From Erysipelotrichaceae bacterium (GTDB lineage: Bacteria; Bacillota_I; Bacilli_A; Erysipelotrichales; Coprobacillaceae): a DNA stretch of 50,364 nucleotides. Location: the NCBI GenBank assembly GCA_021201315.1, contig JAJQFG010000096.1, forward strand, positions 1 to 50,364, given 5' to 3'. The first letter of the stretch is position 1. Each line of letters opens with the position of its first letter. Below the pieces are notes generated by a model. That model was not told the DNA's origin and made no database searches. It worked only from the letters and a program-made list of their open reading frames with translations. A program made the position numbers and the translations under genes. Below, in pieces: positions 23,047 through 31,474 of this stretch.

Positions 23047-24993
23047 TCACGCTAAATAATCATCTAATGTTTTTTCTAATATCTCAATAACCTCTTCAAT
23101 ACTCTTATTATCATAAGATGTAGCAGCCATACCAAAGTGGCCTCCTCCACCCATTTCTTCCATAATAACTTGAACATTGATGTCCTTTGTACTTCTAGCA
23201 CTCACAGCCACCTGATTTTTTGAAACACGCCCAATCGTAAATGAAGCCTTAATACCACTTACTTCTAATAATGCATTGCTAGCTCTAGCCAACATACTAC
23301 GTTGATATTTCTCATCTTCTCTTCCATAAGTAATAAGAATGTCATCATTGTATTTATATGCAGAATTGGTAATAGATAATCTTTCCAATGTTTCTTCATA
23401 AGTATCTTCAATCCATTCATATGCTTGTGTTACATTGGCTTGCAGTTCTCTTAATATAGATGCAGATTGCAACGTTCGAACGCCAACTCTCTGTCTAAAA
23501 TTGTTCGTATCAACTAACATTCCAGCATACATTGTAGTAGCTTCTAATTCATTAATCTTGACATCACTACTTTGATAATCCCACAATTCTACAATTAATT
23601 CTACTGTACTTGAAGCAGCTGGTTCCAAATAAGTTAAAACAGGTGCATCAATAAACTCCTCACCTCTACGATGATGATCAATAATCATTTTATTTTTTAC
23701 TTTATCTAATAACTGCGTAGAAATAGATAAACTAGGCTTGTGATGATCAACAACTATTAATAATGTTTTCTTATCCACTCTTTCTAATGCATCTATTGGT
23801 GAAACAATCAAACCTTTATAAGGTTCATCATTTTTAAAAATAGTGGCAACATTTTTTGTCTTTTCTTCAATTGAGTCAAAATCCACCACAATATTAACTT
23901 TTTTATCATAAGCTAAAGCTATTTTGGCCACACCAAGTGAGGCTCCAAAAGAATCTAAATCAGAATTCTTATGTCCCATTATATAAACCTGTGAAGCATT
24001 TTTAATCATACCAGCTAATGATTGTGCAATGACTCTAGCGCGTACCTTGCTACTCTTTTCAAACGATTGACTATTACCACCAAAATAACGAACTTTATCA
24101 TCACCAGATTTCACAGCCACCTGATCGCCACCTCTAGAATAAGTTAAATTTAAGGCTTGAGTAGCCATTTCATCCAACTCTCTTAGTATTCGTGAATTTC
24201 TACCAATACCAATACTTAAAGTCATTACCTCATCTAACTCTTTAGACATTTCTTTAAAAGTATCTAATATTGCAAATTTATTCTCTACTTGTTTCTTATA
24301 AATTCTTTCATTAAAAAATGCCAAATAGCCACCAGACTTATAACGTCTAATAATAATACCATTAGAATATGCCCAATCAACAATAACTTGCCTTGATTTT
24401 GATTGAATCAAAGCTTTCTTTGGTTCATCAGCATTCGCTGTTGTTTCTTCATAGTTATCAATTGTAATGTATGCCATACATACTTGTTGATCTAAATAAT
24501 CCTGTTTTAAAGATAAATAGGACGTACGATCTTTTAAATAAATGAGTTTAGATTCTTGATTGTTATAAGCTTCAAACTTCTTACCTTTAATATCAATAAT
24601 TTTAACATCTTCATCTTCAAATAATGAAGCTAAATGTGGTTGCCATTCTAATAACTTAACACCTACAATATTAATATTCATCTCTTTGAACAAATCGCTT
24701 GTCCAAACAATATCCCTATTTTCATCATATTGAATAAGTGCTATACCACCAAATATCAATATATTTCTTTCATCACTACTTAAAACATCAGCAACACTTA
24801 AATTATTCGCATCTATACTATAAGATTGATAAACTAAAAATATCAATAATACAATATTTTTTATCCCACTATAAATAGCCAAAGCTAATAATAAAAAACC
24901 ACCAATAAGCAAATACAAACCAAAGAGGATCATACATTCTACAACCAATAAAACCATCATGGTATTTCTCAACTGTAGTAATTTTTTAGTCAT
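23047..24993 (-). CDS. gdpP: Cyclic-di-AMP phosphodiesterase GdpP
   Basis: It degrades c-di-AMP, the second messenger that restrains potassium uptake. Two N-terminal membrane helices (about 12-55) are followed by a PAS-like region (about 70-130), a degenerate GGDEF domain (about 170-295, with SIGIGR), and the DHH/DHHA1 catalytic part: [12 protein letters not shown] (His341, Asp345, Asp347), [15 protein letters not shown] and [10 protein letters not shown]. The 648-aa length is normal. The start overlaps the yybS stop as ATGA. It is functionally linked to the ktr/kdp locus 6 kb away, since KtrA and KdpD are known c-di-AMP targets in other Bacillota. Confidence 0.96.
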   Translation of the reverse strand: MTKKLLQLRNTMMVLLVVECMILFGLYLLIGGFLLLALAIYSGIKNIVLLIFLVYQSYSIDANNLSVADVLSSDERNILIFGGIALIQYDENRDIVWTSDLFKEMNINIVGVKLLEWQPHLASLFEDEDVKIIDIKGKKFEAYNNQESKLIYLKDRTSYLSLKQDYLDQQVCMAYITIDNYEETTANADEPKKALIQSKSRQVIVDWAYSNGIIIRRYKSGGYLAFFNERIYKKQVENKFAILDTFKEMSKELDEVMTLSIGIGRNSRILRELDEMATQALNLTYSRGGDQVAVKSGDDKVRYFGGNSQSFEKSSKVRARVIAQSLAGMIKNASQVYIMGHKNSDLDSFGASLGVAKIALAYDKKVNIVVDFDSIEEKTKNVATIFKNDEPYKGLIVSPIDALERVDKKTLLIVVDHHKPSLSISTQLLDKVKNKMIIDHHRRGEEFIDAPVLTYLEPAASSTVELIVELWDYQSSDVKINELEATTMYAGMLVDTNNFRQRVGVRTLQSASILRELQANVTQAYEWIEDTYEETLERLSITNSAYKYNDDILITYGREDEKYQRSMLARASNALLEVSGIKASFTIGRVSKNQVAVSARSTKDINVQVIMEEMGGGGHFGMAATSYDNKSIEEVIEILEKTLDDYLA

Positions 24994-25889
24994 GAACTCA
25001 TCCCCTTTCTATGATATATATTATAACGTAAATTCGTTAAGATGTCGATAACTCCTAAAACACCATAAATATATTGAACATATGGTAATAGTATACCAAT
25101 AAAAGCAAGAATCATCAACTTTGGTTTTTCTAAAACTGTTAATATCCAACATAAAAAAGCTAAACCCTCAATCATAAAAATAAGAAAAGATAAAGTATAA
25201 ACATATCGAAATATCATATAATTCATATGTAAAATATTAATTGATATATATGAAATAATTAAAACAACTAATAATATCATTCCCCACTTATAATTTAAAT
25301 GCATAGAAGCAATATGAAATGAACCTGGGAATTCAATTTTAAAACGTGATAAAGCTAGTTGGCAAAATAATAATATAACATAGGTTTCCATAGCAGACAT
25401 AACAATTAAAAATATGGGCTCAATAGATAAAACCGTATTTAATGATAAAGAGGGCATTAATGGATGTATCATTTCATAGACTTCACTTAATTCATCTGCA
25501 ATATTCATTCCAAGTAATCCTGAAAATACTTTATAAATTAAAATATTATTCATAAACATAACTATAAAACTACCACATAGTATAGTTCCTTTAGAGGATT
25601 TTCTTTTTAAAGCTTCACCAATAAAAATACCAGCTACACATGACGAAAATGATGATATCACAAAAAATGGTAATCCCATTAAAGCAATCACAATCATCGC
25701 TGCAATACATACAATAATATTATCTTTTATACTATAAGTATAACCATACCACACAATTGGAACAACCATTACATAACAAATCAAAACATCTATCATACCA
25801 CCCATATATGTATTAAGTAATGATAAAACACCAAAGATTGATGCAATCATAGCTCCCTGAACTAATCTTTTAGTATTTGTTTGACCCAT
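24990..25889 (-). CDS. YybS/DUF2232 membrane protein
   Basis: This polytopic membrane protein (about eight helices over 299 aa) corresponds to YybS of Bacillus by both sequence style (KRLVQGAMIASIFGVLSLLNTY; YGYTYSIKDNIIVCIAAM) and position directly upstream of gdpP. The function is unknown; the DUF2232 family is related to S-component-like transporters. Its stop overlaps the gdpP start. It is the first gene of the operon, with site AAGGGGTGAT and an extended -10 promoter. Confidence 0.88.
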   Translation of the reverse strand: MGQTNTKRLVQGAMIASIFGVLSLLNTYMGGMIDVLICYVMVVPIVWYGYTYSIKDNIIVCIAAMIVIALMGLPFFVISSFSSCVAGIFIGEALKRKSSKGTILCGSFIVMFMNNILIYKVFSGLLGMNIADELSEVYEMIHPLMPSLSLNTVLSIEPIFLIVMSAMETYVILLFCQLALSRFKIEFPGSFHIASMHLNYKWGMILLVVLIISYISINILHMNYMIFRYVYTLSFLIFMIEGLAFLCWILTVLEKPKLMILAFIGILLPYVQYIYGVLGVIDILTNLRYNIYHRKGMSS

Positions 25890-25915
25890 AAGATCACCCC
25901 TTAAAAATATTTCAT

Positions 25916-25924
25916 ATTATAGCA
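25916..25924 (-). promoter_or_regulatory. Extended -10 promoter of the yybS-gdpP-rplI-dnaB operon
   Basis: The minus strand reads TGCTATAAT about 25 nt before the yybS start codon. There is no clear -35. Confidence 0.6.
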
Positions 25925-25949
25925 CATATTAAAACTAAAAAAGGTGTTT

Positions 25950-25975
25950 ATGAAATTTTTTTAAAAAAATTTCAT
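25950..25975. repeat. Perfect 26-bp palindrome between divergent genes
   Basis: ATGAAATTTTTTT (25950-25962) is followed without a gap by its reverse complement AAAAAAATTTCAT (25963-25975). It sits upstream of both the yybS operon (minus) and the gene at 26032 (plus). With no loop and only A/T at the centre it is more likely a protein site or bent DNA than a terminator. Confidence 0.55.
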
Positions 25976-26031
25976 TTAAAAAAAGAAATTTGAGACATTT
26001 TTAGCGTATATAAATAATAGGAGGATTTATT

Positions 26032-26382
26032 ATGGAACAAAATGAATTAGAAAAATTAGTTAAAATTATGCAACAAATGAAGGTACAACATTATTTTAAA
26101 CAAGAGGATCAAAATCCTAAACATTATAAATATGATAGTCATTATGTTGTTTCAGAAGATGAACAAAGAGGTATTGAAATGCGTTTATGGAAAGAAGTAC
26201 ATATTTTATTTTTCTTATTATTAGAAAGATTTCATATTAATTTCTATGATCATTTATGTAGTTGTGATGAGGAACAAATAGATGAATTGTTTATGTTGTA
26301 TATGAAACATGGTTCGTTAGATGAATTTCTTGAGGTATTAAATCGTTATAATACAGGTATATATGAAGATGATGATGATTAA
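26032..26382 (+). CDS. Unknown acidic protein, 116 aa
   Basis: The family is not recognised. It starts MEQNELEKLVKIMQQMK, has a helical core (RLWKEVHILFFLLLERFHINFYDHL) and ends in an acidic tail GIYEDDDD. There is no signal peptide; the FFLLLE stretch is too short and charged for a membrane helix. The site AGGAGGA is strong. It ends 30 nt before the first AbiF-type gene and may be co-transcribed with it, but nothing ties it functionally to that gene. Confidence 0.7.
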   Translation: MEQNELEKLVKIMQQMKVQHYFKQEDQNPKHYKYDSHYVVSEDEQRGIEMRLWKEVHILFFLLLERFHINFYDHLCSCDEEQIDELFMLYMKHGSLDEFLEVLNRYNTGIYEDDDD

Positions 26383-26412
26383 GACTATTGTATTGAAGGA
26401 GATTTTCACTTT

Positions 26413-27303
26413 ATGGAAGAAACTATAATATACGATAAACCATTTAAGACATATGATGGAATGTTAGATATCTTAGAAAGTAGAAATGTTATTATCACTG
26501 GTAAAGATTTTGCTAAAGAATGTTTATCTAATATATCCTATTATACTTTAATCAATGGTTTTAAAAATTTGTATGAAATTGATACAGATGATAAATTTAT
26601 CATTCCTATTCCTTTTTATGAATTTTATCTTTTATATTACTTTGATATGGATATCAATCATATTTTATTCAAATATATCATGATGATCGAAAAGTCATTA
26701 AAATCTAAGATGTCTTATATTATTTCTAAACATTATGGAGTTTATACTGATATTGATGATTTTTCTAATAGAAATACTAAAGATTATTTATGTAGAAACA
26801 ATTATTTAAATAGCCCATTTAGAAATAACACTTTACGAAATATAAAAAATGCAGTTAAAGAAGATAATCATAATTTAAGTTTACAACATTATCTTGAACA
26901 TCATAATCATATACCTTGTTGGATTTTAACTAATTGTATTTCATTTGGTTTAACAATACAATGGTATCAATTTTTGAAAAAAAATGAAAAAAATTATATA
27001 TGCCAATCTTTTTTCAATGATTCACTTTTGACTTTGGAGCAGCAAAAAGAATTTCTGATAAAAGGATTATACATATTAAAAAATTACAGAAATTGTACTG
27101 CACATGGTAACATAGTTTTTAACTATTCAATACGTGAAATTTTACCAAAAAAACAAGTTTTAATTCTTTCTAATGAACAAGTAACTGATTGTGAATATCG
27201 TAAAGGATTATGTCAAAATGATATATTTGCAGTTGTTTTGGTTATTTGTACATTATTAGATCAACATTCTAAAAAATTTTCATTAATGAAATATTCCAAG
27301 TAA
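26413..27303 (+). CDS. Abi_2/AbiF-type HEPN protein 1, C-terminus frameshifted
   Basis: This belongs to the Abi_2 (AbiD/AbiF) abortive-infection family. The diagnostic N-terminus is YDKPFKTYDGMLDILESRNVII, followed by SNISYYTLINGFKNLY and HIPCWILTNCISFGLTIQWY. The HEPN ribonuclease motif R-x4-H is R226-H231 in LKNYRNCTAHGN. Related proteins abort phage infection or act as RNA-neutralised toxins. The second copy (35613-36578) shares the same layout. As read, the protein is 296 aa and lacks the last ~33 residues of the family: the missing end is present in the -1 frame from 27273 to 27401. Restoring one A in the A-run at 27271-27276 would give 329 aa. A small RNA unit lies just downstream (27456-27546). 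Confidence 0.85.
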   Translation: MEETIIYDKPFKTYDGMLDILESRNVIITGKDFAKECLSNISYYTLINGFKNLYEIDTDDKFIIPIPFYEFYLLYYFDMDINHILFKYIMMIEKSLKSKMSYIISKHYGVYTDIDDFSNRNTKDYLCRNNYLNSPFRNNTLRNIKNAVKEDNHNLSLQHYLEHHNHIPCWILTNCISFGLTIQWYQFLKKNEKNYICQSFFNDSLLTLEQQKEFLIKGLYILKNYRNCTAHGNIVFNYSIREILPKKQVLILSNEQVTDCEYRKGLCQNDIFAVVLVICTLLDQHSKKFSLMKYSK

Positions 27304-27401
27304 TACACAATTACAATAAAACGACTTTCTCAACAGATAAAACAATATTAGAAATGCGTTCCTTACCATATAACTTTTTGGAAAGAATTCAAAAAATATA
27401 G
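27273..27401 (+). pseudogene. Out-of-frame 3-prime end of AbiF-type gene 1
   Basis: Read from 27273, this frame gives KIFINEIFQVIHNYNKTT, then FSTDKTILEMRSLPYNFLER and a TAG stop. It aligns with the C-terminus of the second AbiF-type protein (TLHNTLLNN, HTIDVNVILQSLGFPNNWYE): the ID..IL..(M/L)..P.N pattern is shared. It overlaps the current gene end in the A6-T4 run, so a one-base loss there explains the truncation. Confidence 0.65.
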
Positions 27402-27455
27402 ATTATTTGATAAAATCGTTAGAACTAGAATTAAGAATACCGTCCAAAATCATCA

Positions 27456-27484
27456 TTGACTTTTATAAGAATGTAATATATAAT
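27456..27484 (+). promoter_or_regulatory. Strong promoter of a small RNA unit
   Basis: TTGACT, a 17-bp spacer and TATAAT form a near-consensus promoter with no open reading frame after it. Confidence 0.7.
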
Positions 27485-27490
27485 TTAGTT

Positions 27491-27546
27491 GTTAAATGGT
27501 TCTAGCACAGTGGGACTAGTAGACTTCCTTTAATAAGGAAGTTTTT
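27491..27546 (+). ncRNA. Candidate small RNA next to AbiF-type gene 1
   Basis: It runs from the expected start point (about 27491) to a terminator, ACTTCCTT (27523-27530) with AAGGAAGT (27535-27542) and a T-run. The ~32-nt core upstream of the terminator contains CTAG twice (27502-27505 and 27516-27519 region) and can form a short TGGTTC/GGACTA stem. The size plan (about 31-nt core plus terminator stem) matches the two RNA elements before AbiF-type gene 2, although the sequences differ. It may be the RNA partner of gene 1. Confidence 0.55.
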
Positions 27547-27563
27547 ACTTTATATGGGTAATA

Positions 27564-27595
27564 AAGACTAAGGTTTTTCTCCTTAGTCTTTTTCT
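27564..27595. terminator. Bidirectional terminator
   Basis: AAGACTAAGG (27564-27573) and CCTTAGTCTT (27581-27590) form a 10-bp stem. The T-run is good on the plus strand and moderate on the minus strand. It serves the AbiF/small-RNA side and the EIIB-ROK gene, whose stop lies inside it. Confidence 0.75.
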
Positions 27596-28986
27596 AACAA
27601 CTCTTGAACACATAATATCATAGTACCTAATAAACTATAACTATTTAAATCTTCTATAATAACAATTTCTGGTAAATATTTTTCCGGAATCGCTTTAGAA
27701 AGCTCTTTATATAAATCTTGACTATTACATATTAAATCAGACTTTACTACAATTAGTTCAGGATCTAAAATTCCTATCACACTACGCAGCACTTCACTAG
27801 CTGCACAAATTGAGCCTTCTGGGGTTTTTGATAAATGGACTTGTTCGTCACTTAAACAATTAGGTAAAAACTTGGATTCTCCTGCAATATGATGATGTCC
27901 TTCAATCAATTGGCCATTAAAAATACTACCAATACCACCTAATGATCCAGGGGTGGGCTGAAATAATAATGATAAGCTACTATATTCATTCTGCGTTGCA
28001 TAATACCCCATTGCAGCTGCATTGGTATCATTAAATAAAAAAGTTTGAATACCACAATTTTCTTCAATATAACCAGCAACATCTGTATCATTCAAATCAT
28101 CTGTTGGTGAAGTAGACTTCCCATTCTCTACAATACCAGGAATAGAAATACCAATACAATCAATATCATATCCAGCTTTAACAGTTCCTACAATATCCCC
28201 AATATCATGTAAATTGATATTAGGTTTACAAACCTCATTTTCATGAATCATTTCATTCTTATAATAAATACGATAACCTACTTTAACATTGTGATATTCT
28301 CTAATCATAGAGATGACCAACAAGTTCTTTTGATTATGGATTTCACGTTTTAAAAGTAATGGTTTGATTTCAGGCATATCAATACCTTCATGATTCTTTT
28401 CTTCTTCTTGAATAAACGATAAAGTTTCACCAGTATCATATTTAGCATACATGGAAGCAGGAATTTGTAATACCATTTTATTTCTTAGTACTTCCTGTAC
28501 TTTGGGTTGTAGATAAGCAATCTGTGGTGCTAATAAGATAATGTCATAATCTCTACCTTTATCATATAAATCAGCATAAGGTGTGGCTTCAAAGCTATAT
28601 TCTAGATTTAAAATATTAGCAGCATCATTGAGCTGTTGAGCAAAGTAAGTAGTAGTTAAACCACTTGTACAGCTTAATAAGACTTTTCTTTGTGGTTTAT
28701 CAATCAACTTTTTTATAACTTCTATCATTTCATTAAATAATTCTACTGCATGATTAATGGATTGCATCTGAAAATGTAAAAAGAATTCTGTATTATCATT
28801 AGTAAGATTTTTAACACTTAGAGCTATAATATTATTATCAAAAAAACCTATTTCACCATGACAATAGTCTGTATCAATATAAATGGTATTCTCATTTTTT
28901 TATGTTATAGTATAATTTTGACTATGATGTCCAATAATCCATTGTTTATAAACACTTGTATAAATATCATTTAAGAATTCATCCAT
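27583..28986 (-). pseudogene. EIIB-like/ROK fusion protein gene with an in-frame stop
   Basis: The intact reading part (27583-28767, 394 aa) begins MQSINHAVELFNEMIE. It contains a PTS EIIB lactose/cellobiose-like domain (about 27-110: KVLLSCTSGLTTTYFAQQL with its Cys, and DIILLAPQIAYL) fused to a ROK kinase/regulator domain (about 150-390: IGISIPG, FLFNDTNAAAMGYYA, SLGGIGSIFNGQLIEG, LDPELIVV). The same frame continues upstream to an ATG at 28986 with an AGGAG site, giving MDEFLNDIYTSVYKQWIIGH and further protein-like sequence (YIDTDYCHGEIGFFDNN). A single TAA (28900-28902) interrupts it beside a run of seven A. The full product would be about 467 aa. A sugar-responsive regulator is likely; the N-terminal part is unrecognised. 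Confidence 0.75.
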
Positions 28987-29072
28987 ACATATCATCTCCT
29001 GTGCTTATTCTAACATAAAGTCGATATGAATCATAACGCTTTTTAAACATAATCATTTATTAAAATTAAGCA

Positions 29073-29101
29073 TTGGACTTTTACTTAAAAAGACTTAAAA
29101 T
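29073..29101 (+). promoter_or_regulatory. Promoter of the flavodoxin gene
   Basis: TTGGAC, a 17-bp spacer and TAAAAT lie 23 nt before the flavodoxin ATG. Confidence 0.55.
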
Positions 29102-29123
29102 ATTAAACAAGGAGGACAAAAAT

Positions 29124-29601
29124 ATGAGTAAAATTTTAGTAGCTTATTTTTCTGCTACTGGCACAACAAAAGTTGTCGCAGAAAAATTAGCTGAAGTTGT
29201 TGATAGTGATTTATTTGAAATTATCCCAAAAAAAATATACAAGTGCTGATTTAAATTGGCAAGATGCCAAAAGTAGAAGTAGTTATGAAATGAAGGATAA
29301 TCCTAGTTTTAGACCAGCTATTTCTAACCATGTAGATGATATGGATCAATATGATACAATTTTCTTAGGATTTCCTATTTGGTGGTATGTTGCTCCAACT
29401 ATAATTAATACATTCTTAGAAAGTTATGATTTAAAAGATAAGAATATTATAGTATTTGCAACAAGTGGTAGTAGTGGACTAGGACAAACAGAAAAGAAAT
29501 TGCAAGAAAGTACTAATGCTACATTTATTTCTGGAGCAAGATTAAATGCCAATATATCTAAAGCTGAACTACAAAATTGGGTGAAAACATTAAAATACTA
29601 G
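29124..29601 (+). pseudogene. Flavodoxin, frameshifted in an A-run
   Basis: ATG at 29124 follows AAGGAGGAC. The first frame gives [20 protein letters not shown], a flavodoxin FMN-phosphate loop (SATGTT), through FEIIPKK, then goes out of frame and stops at 29249. The +1 frame continues the protein: [39 protein letters not shown] and FATSGSSGLGQTEKKL. The junction is a run of eight A (29228-29235); seven would restore a 158-aa flavodoxin of normal length. Flavodoxins are low-potential electron carriers. As it stands the protein would be truncated to about 41 residues. Confidence 0.85.
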
Positions 29602-29617
29602 CTTACGCTAGTATTTT
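29595..29617. terminator. Bidirectional terminator, flavodoxin and oxidoreductase
   Basis: ATACTAGC (29595-29602) and GCTAGTAT (29607-29614) with a TTAC loop, then T-rich sequence. Both convergent genes end within it. Confidence 0.7.
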
Positions 29618-30589
29618 ATCATTATCGAAAACAATTCCTGCCTGCTTTCTTGCTTCTTCAATGATTTCACTTACAATCTTCGTTGTTTCCATTAATTCAT
29701 CAGCTTTGTCATAATCTAATTCGTTTATCATACGATTGAATTCTACAAACTCATAATATAAACGATGTTCTTTCATTTCACCAAAAGTCATTGTTTCATT
29801 TTTATTATCAACAAATGTAAATGAATCCAACTGTCCCAATGGCTTACTCATACATATAGCACCTAAATCACCTTGAATTGTTAAAGATAAAGGGGCCTTA
29901 CAATCTTTTGCACCAATACATATTGCTTTAAATGTAGGATACTCTAGTGTCACAATACCACTGGTATCAATACCTCTTTCAATATTCGCTACATAACTCA
30001 TTTTATCAGGTTTACCTACAAGACCTACCAAACCATGTAAATTATAAATATTCAAATCCATTAAAGCACCACCTGCTTTATGATAATCAAAAACATTTTC
30101 AATAATACCTTGCTTAAATCGATCATATCGCGAAGAATATTGACTATAATTAAAACTAATTATCTTAATATCTCCTACTCTATTGATTTCTTGTTTGAGT
30201 TGCTTATACGCTGGTAAATGGTGAATATTAACTGCTTCTACCATTATCAAATGATTAGCTTTTGCTATTTTTAATAGTTCGTTGAGTTCTCTTGTATTAG
30301 CTGTTATTGGTTTTTCCATAATGACATGTTTATGATGTTCTAAAGCTTTTTTACCAAATTCATAATGTAAATGATTAGGTAAACCAATATAAATCGTATC
30401 AACATCACTATTTAATAATTCATCATAATTTAAATAATAACCATCCAAATCATATTGTTCTACTAAGTTTTGAGCTTTCTTTTCACTACGTTTTGTCGAT
30501 AATAATACTTTTCTTTCAATATCAATCTTATTGATCATTGATAATACATCCTGAACAATCATACCTGTTCCTAATATGCCTAGTTTCAT
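29603..30589 (-). CDS. Gfo/Idh/MocA family oxidoreductase, 328 aa
   Basis: This NAD(P)-dependent oxidoreductase probably acts on a sugar, inositol or similar polyol. The Rossmann fold opens MKLGILGTGMIVQDVLSMI; the family signature IYIGLPNHLHYEFGKKALEHHKHVIMEKPIT contains the conserved EKP; the substrate domain follows (GALMDLNIYNLHGLVGLVGKP). The start at 30589 has GGAGGACG; the longer in-frame reading overlaps that site. A TATAAT (minus strand, 30620-30625) suggests its own promoter, though partial read-through from the MerR/MATE operon upstream is possible because that hairpin has a weak T-run. Confidence 0.92.
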   Translation of the reverse strand: MKLGILGTGMIVQDVLSMINKIDIERKVLLSTKRSEKKAQNLVEQYDLDGYYLNYDELLNSDVDTIYIGLPNHLHYEFGKKALEHHKHVIMEKPITANTRELNELLKIAKANHLIMVEAVNIHHLPAYKQLKQEINRVGDIKIISFNYSQYSSRYDRFKQGIIENVFDYHKAGGALMDLNIYNLHGLVGLVGKPDKMSYVANIERGIDTSGIVTLEYPTFKAICIGAKDCKAPLSLTIQGDLGAICMSKPLGQLDSFTFVDNKNETMTFGEMKEHRLYYEFVEFNRMINELDYDKADELMETTKIVSEIIEEARKQAGIVFDNDKILA

Positions 30590-30640
30590 TTTTCGTCCTC
30601 CATTTAAATACATAATACTATTATAACTGAAATATGAAAT

Positions 30641-30663
30641 GAACTGAATTTAAAATTCAGTTC
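30641..30663 (-). terminator. Hairpin after the merR-type gene
   Basis: GAACTGAATT (30641-30650) and AATTCAGTTC (30654-30663) form a perfect 10-bp stem. The following T-run is poor, so termination may be incomplete. Confidence 0.5.
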
Positions 30664-31474
30664 TTATAGGTATTTGTATTTCTGTTACGTGAAGATCAAC
30701 ATTATCAGTTAAACCTTCATCAATATATGTAATTTCCTTAGAAAAGCCATTTATTGTATAATGATTGTCTAATATATATTGATATAATTTTTCATAGTAT
30801 TGTTTTGCATCTTTATGTGTACCTCTGAATCTTAAAGTGATACATGTTTCTTTATCTATTTTAATAGTAGGTCCATCATAATATTCCTCTTCATCCAATA
30901 TCATAAAGACACGATCATATTGATCAAAGTGTTGTTGAATAAGATGATCCTTGCTAATACTAATACCAATTTTACCTAAGTAGATACTTGATTTACTATG
31001 ATATTTTTCAAGTTCTCGAATGGATGTTTCTAAATCTAGATAAGTTTGAGGACTAACTGTGTTTTCAACATAAGCTAATGTACAAGGTGGTATATCTTTG
31101 ATTTCAATCATGTTTATTTTAGAAGACAAGGCATCATCGATTAAAGATAAACGATGATTAATGTTTTGTTCAATAGTTTGGAGTTCTTGCATTCGCTTAT
31201 GAACAATAGCTTTTTGACTTTGTAGCATTTGTTTGATTTTATCAATATCTCTACCTTCTAAATAGGTTTTAATATCATTAATACTGATATCTAGTGCTCT
31301 TAAGGAACAAATCGTATTTAATACTTCTAATTGTTGATTTCCATAATAACGATAATGCGTTTTAGCATCAATATATTGAGGTATGAGCATACCTTCCTCT
31401 TCATAATGTCTTAGTAAGCTAGTAGAAATATTGTACATTTTTGCGACTTCACCAATTTTATACAACTTGTCCAT
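30650..31474 (-). CDS. MerR family transcriptional regulator, 274 aa
   Basis: This is a BmrR/TipAL-like MerR activator. The winged helix-turn-helix is YKIGEVAKMYNISTSLLRHYEEEGMLIP (1-70), a coiled-coil linker spans about 75-120, and a GyrI-like effector-binding domain follows (about 125-274, with IPPCTLAYVE). Effector domains of this type bind bulky drugs or cations. The start overlaps the end of the MATE gene by 17 nt, so regulator and transporter form one operon. The MerR-type promoter at 32823-32853 is the likely target, giving autoregulated drug efflux. Confidence 0.92.
   Translation of the reverse strand: MDKLYKIGEVAKMYNISTSLLRHYEEEGMLIPQYIDAKTHYRYYGNQQLEVLNTICSLRALDISINDIKTYLEGRDIDKIKQMLQSQKAIVHKRMQELQTIEQNINHRLSLIDDALSSKINMIEIKDIPPCTLAYVENTVSPQTYLDLETSIRELEKYHSKSSIYLGKIGISISKDHLIQQHFDQYDRVFMILDEEEYYDGPTIKIDKETCITLRFRGTHKDAKQYYEKLYQYILDNHYTINGFSKEITYIDEGLTDNVDLHVTEIQIPIRTEF

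Noticed and set aside
27268-27282. Programmed -1 frameshifting in AbiF-type gene 1
   Set aside because: The run reads TCT AAA AAA TTT in the current frame, which does not give a good X-XXY-YYZ heptamer, and no stimulatory hairpin follows; a simple indel is more likely.
29197-29601. A 134-aa gene starting at 29197
   Set aside because: Its first codons are an out-of-frame reading of the flavodoxin N-terminus; the real start is 29124 with a strong site.
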